From: Novipirellula galeiformis | GTDB taxonomy: Bacteria; Planctomycetota; Planctomycetia; Pirellulales; Pirellulaceae | Reading direction: 5' to 3' | Assembly (NCBI RefSeq): GCF_007860095.1 | Contig: NZ_SJPT01000001.1 | Span: 1,316,212-1,380,211, forward strand | DNA length: 64,000 bases | Shown here: piece after piece, positions 51,940-59,456 of the stretch | How positions within the stretch are numbered: the first letter of the stretch is position 1 | Layout: the number at the start of each line of letters is the position of its first letter | Made by a program: the position numbers and the translations under genes | Notes under the pieces: model-generated | What the model saw: the letters and a program-made list of their open reading frames with translations, nothing else | The model's database searches: none | Told to the model about the DNA's origin: nothing

Positions 51940-52980
51940 ATGCAAAAAAAACGTTTAGGAAGCAGCGGTGTCGTCGTCAGCGATATTTGTATGGGAACGA
52001 TGACGTTTGGTAGTCAATGTGACGAAAGTACCAGTCATGCGATCTGTGACCTGGCTTACGAATCGGGGATCGATTTTTTCGATGCGGCTGAGATTTACCC
52101 GGTGCCTCCCAGCAAGGAGACGATCGGTGTCACGGAGGAGATCTTCGGGCGTTGGATGAAAACCAAGCCACGCGAGTCGATGGTGGTGGCGACGAAGGTC
52201 ACTGGGCCGGGACATGGATGGTTTGAGCCTCCGGTGCGTTACGGCAAAACTTCGCTCGATCGCCATCAAATTCGGCGTGCCTGCGATGATTCGCTTCGCC
52301 GCCTCGGTACCGACTACATCGATCTTTATCAAACACATTGGCCCGATCATGGGATGCCCTACGAAGAAGTGCTGGGGGCGTTGACGGAGTTGCGGGATGC
52401 GGGCAAGGTTCGCGTGATTGGTTGCAGCAACGAAACCAGTTGGGGCGTGATGAAGAGTTTGTGGACGGCCGAAGCTCAGGGACTCGATCGTTACCAAACC
52501 GTTCAAAACAACTTTAGTTTGATCAATCGACGCTGTGAAAGTGAGTTGGCCCAAGTCCTACGAAACGAGAAGTTGAGTCTGCTGCCATACTCGCCGCTCG
52601 GCGGAGGGGTTTTGACGGGCAAGTACAACCAAACACCTCCAGCGGGCGCTCGCTTTACGGACTATTTGCTCAAGGGTGAACCGCGTCAAAAGAAGATGGC
52701 TCAGCGATTCGTGAACGACCGCACGCTCGAGACAGCGCGGCGGATGGAGGAAATCGCCCAGTCGATTGGGACCTCGGTTACGGCGCTGGCGGTCGCTTGG
52801 AGCCGCCAGCATGATTTTGTCGCTTCGACGATCATTGGGGCGACAAGTACGGCTCAACTCAAGGAGTCGTTAGTGGCAAAGGAGTTGATTTTGGACGCCG
52901 AAACCTTGGCACGCATCGATCAAGTCGATGCGGAGATTCCAACTCCGATGACCGAGGACGGATTGCGACGTTTGTAGCAA
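51940..52980 (+). CDS. Aldo/keto reductase (Tas-like)
   Basis: The 345-residue TIM-barrel reductase starts MQKKRLGSSGVVVSDICMG. It keeps the tetrad Asp48 and Tyr53 in FFDAAEIYP, Lys86 in VATKVTG and His133 in QTHWPD. Near the end SPLGGGVLTGKYN and SRQHDFVASTIIGATSTAQL form the NADPH-binding part. The size and QTHWPD variant resemble E. coli Tas. The start is the ATG at 51940; a GTG one codon earlier is less likely. It reduces an unknown carbonyl using NADPH. It is a single plus-strand gene; the stop codon TAG ends at about 52977. Confidence 0.9.
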
Positions 52981-53073
52981 TTGGAGCGGTTGTGATGGGG
53001 GATTTTCGAGAAAATCGAACTTCAGGGCTCCGTTTTTCGTCATTGTTCTAAAACGTGAACTATTTTGGCGTTC

Positions 53074-53547
53074 ATGAAGAACGTCGTCATTGTCCTGATG
53101 AACCTGATTGTCGTGACCACTTGTGGTGCCACGGATTGGTTGACGCTGCCGAGCAAGTACAGCCACGATCCGGTTACGTTGCAACGCGTCGCCCAGTTCC
53201 AACCTGCGGCAACTCCTGCGGTTCCCGAATCCGCAAACTTTCGCACCAGCGGCTATACGCACGTTCGCAGCAATTTGAACTACGGGCAATCGTCGGACAA
53301 CTATCACCGCGTGGAGACTTGGGGCGATCCCGTTCGCCCCTATGGTGAATGGCAGTATCCGTTTCGACCCTACAGCGTCCCCTATGCCGCCTGGGGAGCC
53401 CCGTTTGCTGGGATGCATGTCGGTCCCTACGGCAATGCTCCCTTCGGCAATGTGCCCTACGGGCAAGCCGATCGTAGAGAGCATTCCCAAGGCAACGGGG
53501 ATCATCGCGATCGGGGCTATGATGATCGCTCAGGCTATCGGCCATAG
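53074..53547 (+). CDS. Small secreted Tyr/Pro/Gly-rich protein of unknown function
   Basis: The 157 residues start with a short signal peptide (MKNVVIVLMNLIVVTTCGA, cleavage before TDW). The mature part is rich in Tyr, Pro, Gly and aromatic residues, with repeats of the PYG/PFG type near 85-135 (PVRPYGEWQYP, VGPYGNAPFGNVPYG), and ends in a His/Arg/Asp-rich tail. No known family was recognised. The ATG at 53074 is chosen over a TTG three codons upstream. It follows the aldo/keto reductase on plus by about 100 bp and is convergent with hemW. An extracellular or envelope structural role is possible only. Confidence 0.65.
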   Translation: MKNVVIVLMNLIVVTTCGATDWLTLPSKYSHDPVTLQRVAQFQPAATPAVPESANFRTSGYTHVRSNLNYGQSSDNYHRVETWGDPVRPYGEWQYPFRPYSVPYAAWGAPFAGMHVGPYGNAPFGNVPYGQADRREHSQGNGDHRDRGYDDRSGYRP

Positions 53548-53585
53548 CGGTGAAATCGCCGCGTCGCATCCCTTATAAACACCCG

Positions 53586-53630
53586 CCCTTTTGGGAGGGT
53601 CGGACGCGGGCCGCGTCCGGGGAGGGCTGG
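53586..53630 (-). repeat. Dispersed G/C-rich hairpin repeat (family A), inverted copy at a convergent junction
   Basis: Read on minus, this is ccagccctccccggacgcgg then cccgcgtccgaccctcccaaaag, closely matching the 45631 copy. It also contains the palindrome ggacgcgggccgcgtcc. It sits between the convergent secreted-protein and hemW genes, beside a module B copy. Confidence 0.75.
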
Positions 53631-53671
53631 TGACCCTGAACTTGCACGCTCCATTTCTAACACCCCGGCGA

Positions 53672-53742
53672 CCCCACCCAGAGCTAGCTAAACGCTCGCT
53701 CTGACCTCCCCCAGACAAGTTTTGGGGAGGTGTTGCACGCGG
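53672..53742 (+). repeat. Dispersed repeat module B, copy 2 (71 bp)
   Basis: The element runs from ccccacccagagctagct to tgttgcacgcgg and aligns without gaps to 49207-49277. It carries an internal CTCCCCCA...TGGGGAG pairing that could form a hairpin. It lies in the convergent gap upstream of the hemW stop, next to a family A copy. Confidence 0.8.
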
Positions 53743-53768
53743 AAGCACCCTCTCCCATTGGGGATCGT

Positions 53769-54944
53769 TTAGCCTAGCAATTCCGATGCGACTGAGTCGG
53801 CGAACAAGATGCCCCGTGGGGTCAATGAAATATGATCGCCGCGGCGTTGAATGAAGCCGTCACGCGTCGATGTTTCGATTGCCTCGGCACACAATGTAAA
53901 CAGGTCGACGCCAGTCTCGCGACTCAGTTTGGCAAAGTCGATGCCGTCGATCATGCGGACGCCGAAGGCAGCACGCTCGCGTGCGTATTGCTCTTGAGTG
54001 ATCGGTTCGGATTCGGCGATGGGCGATTGGTTGCTTTCGATTCGCTTAAGATACGTTGTGGTACTGCGATGATTGACTTCACGACGTCCCTCGACGAATC
54101 TTGCCGCGCCGGGGCCTGCCGCGTACCAGCCTCGTCCTTCCCAGTAGGCAAGGTTGTGGCGACAACGAAAACCGTCTTTGGCAAAGTTTGAAATCTCGTA
54201 GTGATGGATCCCTCGTTGAGCAGTCACTTGGCGCGTCAGCGTGTACATCGCGACTTCGACGTCCTCGTCCACCCCTTCCAATCGGCCCAGGCGTTTTGCG
54301 TTCCAGAACGACGTCCCCTTCTCGAACGTCAACGCATAGGTGGAAAGATGGTTGATCGGTAAATCGAGGGCGGTTTGTAAATCCGCTTGCCAATCGGAAA
54401 CGCTTTCTCCGGGGGCGGCAAAGATCAAATCAACCGAGACATTGCCGATCCACTTCGCGGCAAGTTCGATGGCCGCCGCGGCTTGGGCGGCCGAATGACT
54501 TCGCTGCAACAACTTTAGCTTTTCAGGGGTGAACGATTGGACGCCCAGGCTGATGCGATTGATTCCGTTGTCGGCAAGCACGCGAAGTTTTTCTTCATCG
54601 ATGTCTTCCGGGTTCGCTTCCACACTTCGCTCGGAATGCTCCGACAAATCAAATCGAACGGCGAGTTGCTTGAGTAGCCAATCGAGTTCTGCGACAGGTA
54701 GGTGCGTCGGAGTTCCGCCGCCCAAGAAGAGGGTGTCGATTTCGGGGCGATCAAGTGACGCGAGTTCTTGATCGATCGCGGAGAGAAATGGTTTCATCAG
54801 CTCGTCGCGGTTGGCGATCACACTGAAGTTGCAATAGCCGCAGCGATGTCGGCAAAACGGAACATGGACGTAGGCCGATCGCGAAGTCGGCCACGCCCAG
54901 TTTGGATCGCTAGGGGCTAGCTTGGTTTGCATCGTTAGAGCCAC
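53769..54944 (-). CDS. hemW: HemW-like radical SAM protein (coproporphyrinogen III oxidase-like)
   Basis: The 391 residues carry [17 protein letters not shown] with the cluster cysteines at 31, 35 and 38. [31 protein letters not shown] and [20 protein letters not shown] follow, and later [21 protein letters not shown], which is diagnostic of HemW and not of HemN. HemW is a heme chaperone rather than an oxidase. The start may be ATG 54944 (overlapping the upstream gene by 10 bp) or ATG 54932. It lies just downstream of an RNase Z-like gene. Confidence 0.9.
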   Translation of the reverse strand: MALTMQTKLAPSDPNWAWPTSRSAYVHVPFCRHRCGYCNFSVIANRDELMKPFLSAIDQELASLDRPEIDTLFLGGGTPTHLPVAELDWLLKQLAVRFDLSEHSERSVEANPEDIDEEKLRVLADNGINRISLGVQSFTPEKLKLLQRSHSAAQAAAAIELAAKWIGNVSVDLIFAAPGESVSDWQADLQTALDLPINHLSTYALTFEKGTSFWNAKRLGRLEGVDEDVEVAMYTLTRQVTAQRGIHHYEISNFAKDGFRCRHNLAYWEGRGWYAAGPGAARFVEGRREVNHRSTTTYLKRIESNQSPIAESEPITQEQYARERAAFGVRMIDGIDFAKLSRETGVDLFTLCAEAIETSTRDGFIQRRGDHISLTPRGILFADSVASELLG

Positions 54945-55774
54945 AGTTTTAGCCGGCCACCGATGGCATCAGGAAGCGCCTTTTGCACAAGCCGTTTGAC
55001 CTGTGTGTCGTTGTAACGCGTGCTGAGGTGCGACGCGATGATCAGTTCGTTTTGAAACCGATCGGCGCGTTGTCGGTAATCGTCGATATGCATATGCCCG
55101 TGCTTGTGGATCTTTTCCTTGCGGTGTTCGGGGGCGACGAAGGTCAATTCGCTGACCAGAGTCTTGGCTTCGTAAAAGACAGGATTGTTGTCGAGTCCCG
55201 GAGGCGAGGTGTCGCCGGTGTACGCAAACACCGGGACGCGAGTTTCTTCGGTGATCTCGGTCCCGGCAAGTTTGAGGTCTCGGATCTTGTCGCCCTGGAG
55301 ACCTTGGAACTCGGGCTTCAATTTGTGACGGCGTTGATGAATGACAAAGCCAAGTGAATCAATCGTATGGCGGGTCGGTAGCGATGTCACGATATACTCG
55401 CGGCTGATCGAAGTTTCGTCACCTGGCAACAAGCCGATCAATTCACATGGCATCGCGCCTCGGTCAAGTCGCCGAAACATTTGCAGCATGTCCCAAGTCG
55501 TATCGACCGCAGAATCGGGAAGGTAGATCACCGGTGGGTCCATCTTCATCATGCGTCGGCGAGAAACGTAAGCCGGCAATGCCGCGATGTGGTCCAGGTG
55601 GGCGTGCGAGATAAACATGGTGGGGGTTCCCATGAAATCCCATGGTTGCCCGCCACAATCAAACAGCACCTTTAGTTCGTTCACACGCCAATAGGTTTGC
55701 ACGGCCGCGCGAGAATAGCCTTCGATGGTTAGCCCATCGTGAACGTGAGTTAGAACGGGAAGGTTTTCAACCAT
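54935..55774 (-). CDS. RNase Z-like metallo-beta-lactamase hydrolase
   Basis: The 279 residues, from ATG 55774, hold the metal motif [15 protein letters not shown] with His57, His59, Asp61 and His62, a second His in [13 protein letters not shown], the Asp in FAYTGDTSP and the C-terminal [20 protein letters not shown], where HxSTRY matches RNase Z. tRNA 3'-end processing is therefore likely, although some homologues have other roles. The longer frame to 55882 adds 36 residues unlike the family. It overlaps hemW's first codons by up to 10 bp. Confidence 0.78.
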   Translation of the reverse strand: MVENLPVLTHVHDGLTIEGYSRAAVQTYWRVNELKVLFDCGGQPWDFMGTPTMFISHAHLDHIAALPAYVSRRRMMKMDPPVIYLPDSAVDTTWDMLQMFRRLDRGAMPCELIGLLPGDETSISREYIVTSLPTRHTIDSLGFVIHQRRHKLKPEFQGLQGDKIRDLKLAGTEITEETRVPVFAYTGDTSPPGLDNNPVFYEAKTLVSELTFVAPEHRKEKIHKHGHMHIDDYRQRADRFQNELIIASHLSTRYNDTQVKRLVQKALPDAIGGRLKLWL

Positions 55775-55993
55775 CGGGCCGCAGAAATGAGTGCGAATTG
55801 TGAGGGAACGTGTCCAGGCCCGAACAAGATATCGTGAAGGGGTGGTTTGCTGTACCGGACACGATTGATGGCATGCCGCCAAGATCCGTGAGCGCCGGCG
55901 AAAGAAATCTGGGCGTCTTTTCCGGCAGTGGACCTTGGATCAAAAAACTGTCGTGCGAGGGGGGGGTAACGAGATTCACCCCATCTCGCGACG

Positions 55994-56797
55994 TTAACGC
56001 ATGCGGATTGGCATGTTGCTCGCTTCAATCGCTTTGGCACCGTAGTTGTCCACTTCGTTGACATTCAAACTGTCTGAATAGTGTGCGGTTCGTACCACAT
56101 AGATGTCGCCATGCTCACGCTGTTCCACCGCCGCCCCATGGTGTCGGGTCAATTCGAGTGTGGCGAGGAACCAACCGATTAAGGACGACTTGTGGATGCC
56201 GCCGGTGACCAAGTCCATCAACGGAACTTGTTCGTCTAATTTCAAACGATCGTGAATCCGTTGCATATAAACGTGAATCGGGGTGTCGTCGTAGACGACT
56301 TCGGTGGGAGGCGGACCGGCGGCTTCACGCATGATTCGCCCGAACGCACTAACCAAATCCCAGATTTCGAGATCGATGATCGGTTGGTCGCCTAAATCGA
56401 CCCTGCGGCTGGGAAGGTCGTCGGACATCCGTTCATAACGCTGCTGCCAACGTTGCCCCATTTCATCGAGAATCGAGGCGGCATCGCGAATCTCTTTGTA
56501 CTGAAGCAATCGCTCGATTAATTCGGATTGGGGGTCGAGGATCTCTTCTTCCTCGGCTTCTTCGACAATTTTGGGAAGGACCGCGAGGCTCTTCATCTCC
56601 ACCAGCGTGGAGGCCAAATCGAGGAAATCGCCCACTTCGCCCAGGTCCAATTCCTGCAAGATGTCCATGTAGCCGAGGTATTGGTCGACAATTTTGGCGA
56701 GCGACATCTCGGGTAACGCCACCTCTTGGCGGCGAACCAAATAGAGCAACAGGTCGAGAGGCCCTCGGTATGCTGGCAATTCGACACGGAAATTCAT
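55994..56797 (-). CDS. scpA: Segregation and condensation protein A (ScpA)
   Basis: The 267 residues begin MNFRVELPAYRGPLDLLLYL, with LIRRQEV-like LVRRQEVALPEMSLAKIVDQ and FLDLASTLVEMKSLAVLP at about 60-78, the ScpA/kleisin N-terminal helix-turn region. An acidic EEAEEEEILD stretch and QLIERLLQYKEIRDAA-like SELIERLLQYKEIRDAA follow. The C-terminal winged-helix part includes LIGWFLATLELTRHHGA. ScpA is the kleisin that joins SMC and ScpB in the condensin. No scpB or smc is in view. A 219-bp gap separates it from the RNase Z-like gene. Confidence 0.93.
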   Translation of the reverse strand: MNFRVELPAYRGPLDLLLYLVRRQEVALPEMSLAKIVDQYLGYMDILQELDLGEVGDFLDLASTLVEMKSLAVLPKIVEEAEEEEILDPQSELIERLLQYKEIRDAASILDEMGQRWQQRYERMSDDLPSRRVDLGDQPIIDLEIWDLVSAFGRIMREAAGPPPTEVVYDDTPIHVYMQRIHDRLKLDEQVPLMDLVTGGIHKSSLIGWFLATLELTRHHGAAVEQREHGDIYVVRTAHYSDSLNVNEVDNYGAKAIEASNMPIRMR

Positions 56798-57118
56798 GGT
56801 TTTGCCGAGGCCTTGACGCGTGCCAGCGCGCCGAAATGAGAGCGTGGACGAGCGTGAGGAGATAAAAAAAGGACTGAATTCTCAGATTAGCTTAGCAGGA
56901 GCGATCACTCTAGAGACGTTTTTGTTGTCATTTGCAGTGTATTTCACTCTTCGTAACGGAGGGAGGAGCCAACGACGAACACGATCTCGGCACCCGCGAT
57001 CTTTCAGCGCCGATCTCGACGCTAACGCCCTTGTTGGTTTTTGCCCTCAAAATTATCATACTGGGCTCGACAAAGCGGTCCAATCCAAATCCTCGTAGAT
57101 GACGACACCCCCCATCTG
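56798..57118. other. Divergent intergenic region between scpA and ilvH
   Basis: These 321 bp must hold the promoters of both divergent genes. One reasonable promoter for ilvH was found at 57031-57059, and a six-codon reading frame at 57099-57119 overlaps the ilvH ATG. The rest shows no gene and no recognisable riboswitch or T-box. Confidence 0.5.
57031..57059 (+). promoter_or_regulatory. Candidate sigma-70-type promoter for ilvH-ilvC
   Basis: The hexamers TTGTTG (57031-57036) and TATCAT (57054-57059) are spaced by 17 bp, and the -10 matches 5 of 6 consensus bases. Transcription would start near 57066, giving a leader of about 53 nt before the ilvH ATG. It is assigned by pattern only. Confidence 0.35.
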
Positions 57119-57119
57119 A
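57099..57119 (+). other. Six-codon upstream reading frame (MTTPPI)
   Basis: An ATG at 57099 opens a frame of six codons ending TGA at 57117-57119, whose final A is the first base of the ilvH ATG (TGATG). It includes consecutive proline codons and one isoleucine codon. It is too short to call a gene; it may be chance or a leader coupling element. Confidence 0.3.
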
Positions 57120-57661
57120 TGAGCAAAGACAACCAGCGACACGTGCTTAGTGCACTTGTTCAAAACGTGCCAGGCGTTCTGGCTCACATTTCCGGCATGC
57201 TTGCCTCGCGCGGATACAATATCGATTCGTTAGCGGTCGGCGAAACCGAAGACAAGCATCTTTCTCGCATGACGTTTGTCGTCGTGGGAGACGATCGCGT
57301 GCTGGAACAAGTCGGCAAACAGCTGGAAAAAATTGTCACGGTCGTGCAAGTACTCGACGTCAGCAGCCGTGATTTCGTCGAGCGTGATTTGTTGTTGATG
57401 AAAATCAAAGCACCCGCTGGACCGGTACGCAGCGAGATTCGCGAACTGGTCGATATTTTTCGAGCCAAGATCGTCGACGTGGGCCTCGATGAATTGATGG
57501 TTGAAATCAGCGGCCGCGAAAACAAAGTCCAAGCGTTCATCGAACGAATGCGGCCCTATGGAATCACGGAACTGGCTCGCACCGGTCGGATCGCGATGAT
57601 TCGCAGCGATAGCGAATTGCCCCGGACCAAGGCTGCCTCGGCAAAGGTTGTCACCGTATAG
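57119..57661 (+). CDS. ilvH: Acetolactate synthase small (regulatory) subunit
   Basis: The 180 residues start MSKDNQRHVLSALVQNVPGV, an ACT domain with LAHISGMLASRGYNIDSLAV near 22-41 and TFVVVGDDRVLEQVGKQLEK. The C-terminal regulatory part has FRAKIVDVGLDELMVEISGR and ELARTGRIAMIRSD. It binds valine and activates the catalytic subunit IlvB/IlvI in branched-chain synthesis. The longer frame from 57041 adds 26 residues unlike the family. The catalytic subunit is not in the window. ilvC follows 69 bp later. Confidence 0.93.
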   Translation: MSKDNQRHVLSALVQNVPGVLAHISGMLASRGYNIDSLAVGETEDKHLSRMTFVVVGDDRVLEQVGKQLEKIVTVVQVLDVSSRDFVERDLLLMKIKAPAGPVRSEIRELVDIFRAKIVDVGLDELMVEISGRENKVQAFIERMRPYGITELARTGRIAMIRSDSELPRTKAASAKVVTV

Positions 57662-57730
57662 TGACCGACCGTTAGCTCCCGAAAAAAAATCTCCCTCTTT
57701 ACTTTACTACCCAAAGATTTGAACGCTGCT

Positions 57731-58735
57731 ATGGCTGCTACGATTTACTACGAAAATGATGCCGATTTGTCTCACCTGAAGGGCAAAACGGTTGCAATCC
57801 TTGGCTACGGTTCGCAAGGCCACGCGCAAGCTCAGAACCTTCGCGACAGCGGATGCAACGTCATCATTGGACAACGTCCTGGTTCGGCTAACTACGACTT
57901 GGCTGTTTCGCACGGCTTCGAGCCAATGTCGATTGAAGACGCAACCAAGGCAGCAGATGTCATCAACATCCTTCTTCCCGATGAAGTTCAAGGCGACATT
58001 TATCGCGACTCCATCGAGCCCAACTTGAAGCCGGGCAACGTGTTGATGTGCTCGCACGGTTTCAACATCCACTTTGGCCAGATCCAGCCACCCAAGGGAA
58101 TCGATACCTTGCTCGTCGCTCCTAAGGGCCCTGGGCACTTGGTCCGCAGCGAATATGTAAAAGGGGGCGGTGTCCCTTGTTTGATCGCCTTGGGCGAAGG
58201 CGCCTCCGAAGCGACCAAGCAGATTGGTTTGGCGTACGCCAAGGGAATCGGCGGAACGCGCGGCGGAGTGATCGAGACTTCGTTCGCGGAAGAAACCGAA
58301 ACCGATCTGTTCGGCGAGCAGGTGGTACTTTGCGGCGGCGTGAGCGAGCTTGTCAAAGCCGGTTTTGAAACGTTGGTCGAAGCGGGTTACCAACCTGAGA
58401 TGGCCTACTTCGAGTGCATGCACGAATTGAAGTTGATCGTCGATTTGTTGTACGAAGGTGGTTTGAGCTACATGCGTTACAGCATTAGTAACACCGCAGA
58501 GTATGGCGATTACGTCAGCGGTCCTCGTATCATTACGCCGGAAACCAAGGCCGAAATGAAGCGAGTTTTGAATGAAATCCAATGTGGTGAATTCGCTCGC
58601 AAATGGATCTCCGAAAACCGTGCCGGTGCACCGTTCTTCAAAGCAACCCGTCGTCGCGAACGCGAACATGGTGTTGAACAAGTCGGCCGCGGTCTTCGCC
58701 GCATGATGACTTGGATCGACGAAAAGGAAGTTTGA
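57731..58735 (+). CDS. ilvC: Ketol-acid reductoisomerase (class I, short form)
   Basis: The 334 residues carry [20 protein letters not shown] at about 19-38 (NADPH-binding). [51 protein letters not shown] and [10 protein letters not shown] follow. The metal-binding acidic residues are in [19 protein letters not shown], and [11 protein letters not shown] stands near 260. It converts acetolactate or acetohydroxybutyrate to the dihydroxy acids. The ATG at 57731 is chosen over a TTG four codons upstream. It sits between ilvH and DUF4254 in one plus-strand unit. Confidence 0.96.
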   Translation: MAATIYYENDADLSHLKGKTVAILGYGSQGHAQAQNLRDSGCNVIIGQRPGSANYDLAVSHGFEPMSIEDATKAADVINILLPDEVQGDIYRDSIEPNLKPGNVLMCSHGFNIHFGQIQPPKGIDTLLVAPKGPGHLVRSEYVKGGGVPCLIALGEGASEATKQIGLAYAKGIGGTRGGVIETSFAEETETDLFGEQVVLCGGVSELVKAGFETLVEAGYQPEMAYFECMHELKLIVDLLYEGGLSYMRYSISNTAEYGDYVSGPRIITPETKAEMKRVLNEIQCGEFARKWISENRAGAPFFKATRRREREHGVEQVGRGLRRMMTWIDEKEV

Positions 58736-58738
58736 TCC

Positions 58739-59362
58739 ATGGCGGCGTCAGATCACTTGTCAACGCCGAACGTTGCCAAGCTGACGCAGATGCAGATCGA
58801 TGCGGTTCGGCGCTGGCATGCCGAACCGGTCGACAATCGGTTCACGGGACTTGAAGGTCTCGTTTGTCAACAACATGCCATGAACTTCTGTTTGTGGCAC
58901 GAAGAGGATAAGGCACGAAACCCCGCTGCGACCGACGTTGAGATCGCCGGGGTGAAACGGGCGATCGACGGGTTAAATCAACGGCGTAATGATTTGATCG
59001 AAGACGTCGATGACGCTATCTCCGAACTTATTCGGGCCTCTGGTATTACGGTTGCATCCGATGCCGCGATCAATACCGAAACTCCTGGCAGTGTGATCGA
59101 TCGTTTGTCGATCATGTCGCTACGTATTTTCCATTACGGCGAACAATGTGATCGCATGGATGTCGAAGAGGAGCATCGGAAAAAGGTGCTCCAGCGATTG
59201 GCGGTTTGCAAAACGCAGCACGCGGATTTGTCGTTTTCGTTACAGCAATTGTTCGACGATCTGTTTGCCGGGCGAAAACGCCATCAGACGTACCGCCAGT
59301 TGAAGATGTATAACGATGCGTCGCTCAACCCAGCCATCTACAACGCATCGCGACAATCGTAG
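58739..59362 (+). CDS. DUF4254 domain protein
   Basis: The 207-residue helical protein starts MAASDHLSTPNVAKLTQMQI and contains VRRWHAEPVDNRFTGLEGLV, QQHAMNFCLWHEEDKARNP and IAGVKRAIDGLNQRRNDLIE, the DUF4254 hallmark pattern, ending KTYRQLKMYNDASLNPAIY-like RQLKMYNDASLNPAIYN. DUF4254 has no known function and is often seen near LPS/heptose genes. Here it starts 3 bp after ilvC, so it is co-transcribed with ilvH-ilvC. It is convergent with leuS. Confidence 0.8.
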   Translation: MAASDHLSTPNVAKLTQMQIDAVRRWHAEPVDNRFTGLEGLVCQQHAMNFCLWHEEDKARNPAATDVEIAGVKRAIDGLNQRRNDLIEDVDDAISELIRASGITVASDAAINTETPGSVIDRLSIMSLRIFHYGEQCDRMDVEEEHRKKVLQRLAVCKTQHADLSFSLQQLFDDLFAGRKRHQTYRQLKMYNDASLNPAIYNASRQS

Positions 59363-59405
59363 TCCCCGGTTGCTAACGCGTCCGACCCTCCCAACAGGGA
59401 GGGTG
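59363..59405 (+). repeat. Dispersed G/C-rich hairpin repeat (family A) at a convergent junction
   Basis: This copy reads tccccggttgctaacgcgtc then cgaccctcccaacagggagggtg, ending in an 8-bp ACCCTCCC/GGGAGGGT stem with a 4-nt loop. An inverted fragment of module B follows directly at 59411-59444. It lies between the convergent DUF4254 and leuS genes. Confidence 0.75.
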
Positions 59406-59410
59406 TTTCA

Positions 59411-59444
59411 CCGCGCCGCAACACCTCCTGACAAACTCGTTTGG
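59411..59444 (-). repeat. Module B fragment, inverted
   Basis: The sequence ccgcgccgcaacacctcctg then acaaactcgtttgg is the reverse complement of the last third of module B (compare 49244-49277). It abuts a family A copy, so A and B form a composite unit. Confidence 0.65.
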
Positions 59445-59456
59445 AGTGACGCTGTC

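Noticed and set aside
56798-57118. T-box or amino-acid riboswitch ahead of ilvH
   Set aside because: No T-box sequence or specifier-like arrangement was found in the 321-bp region.
57707-58681. 324-codon minus-strand frame antisense to ilvC
   Set aside because: It lies wholly opposite a highly conserved gene; its length reflects codon bias of ilvC, and it matches no family.
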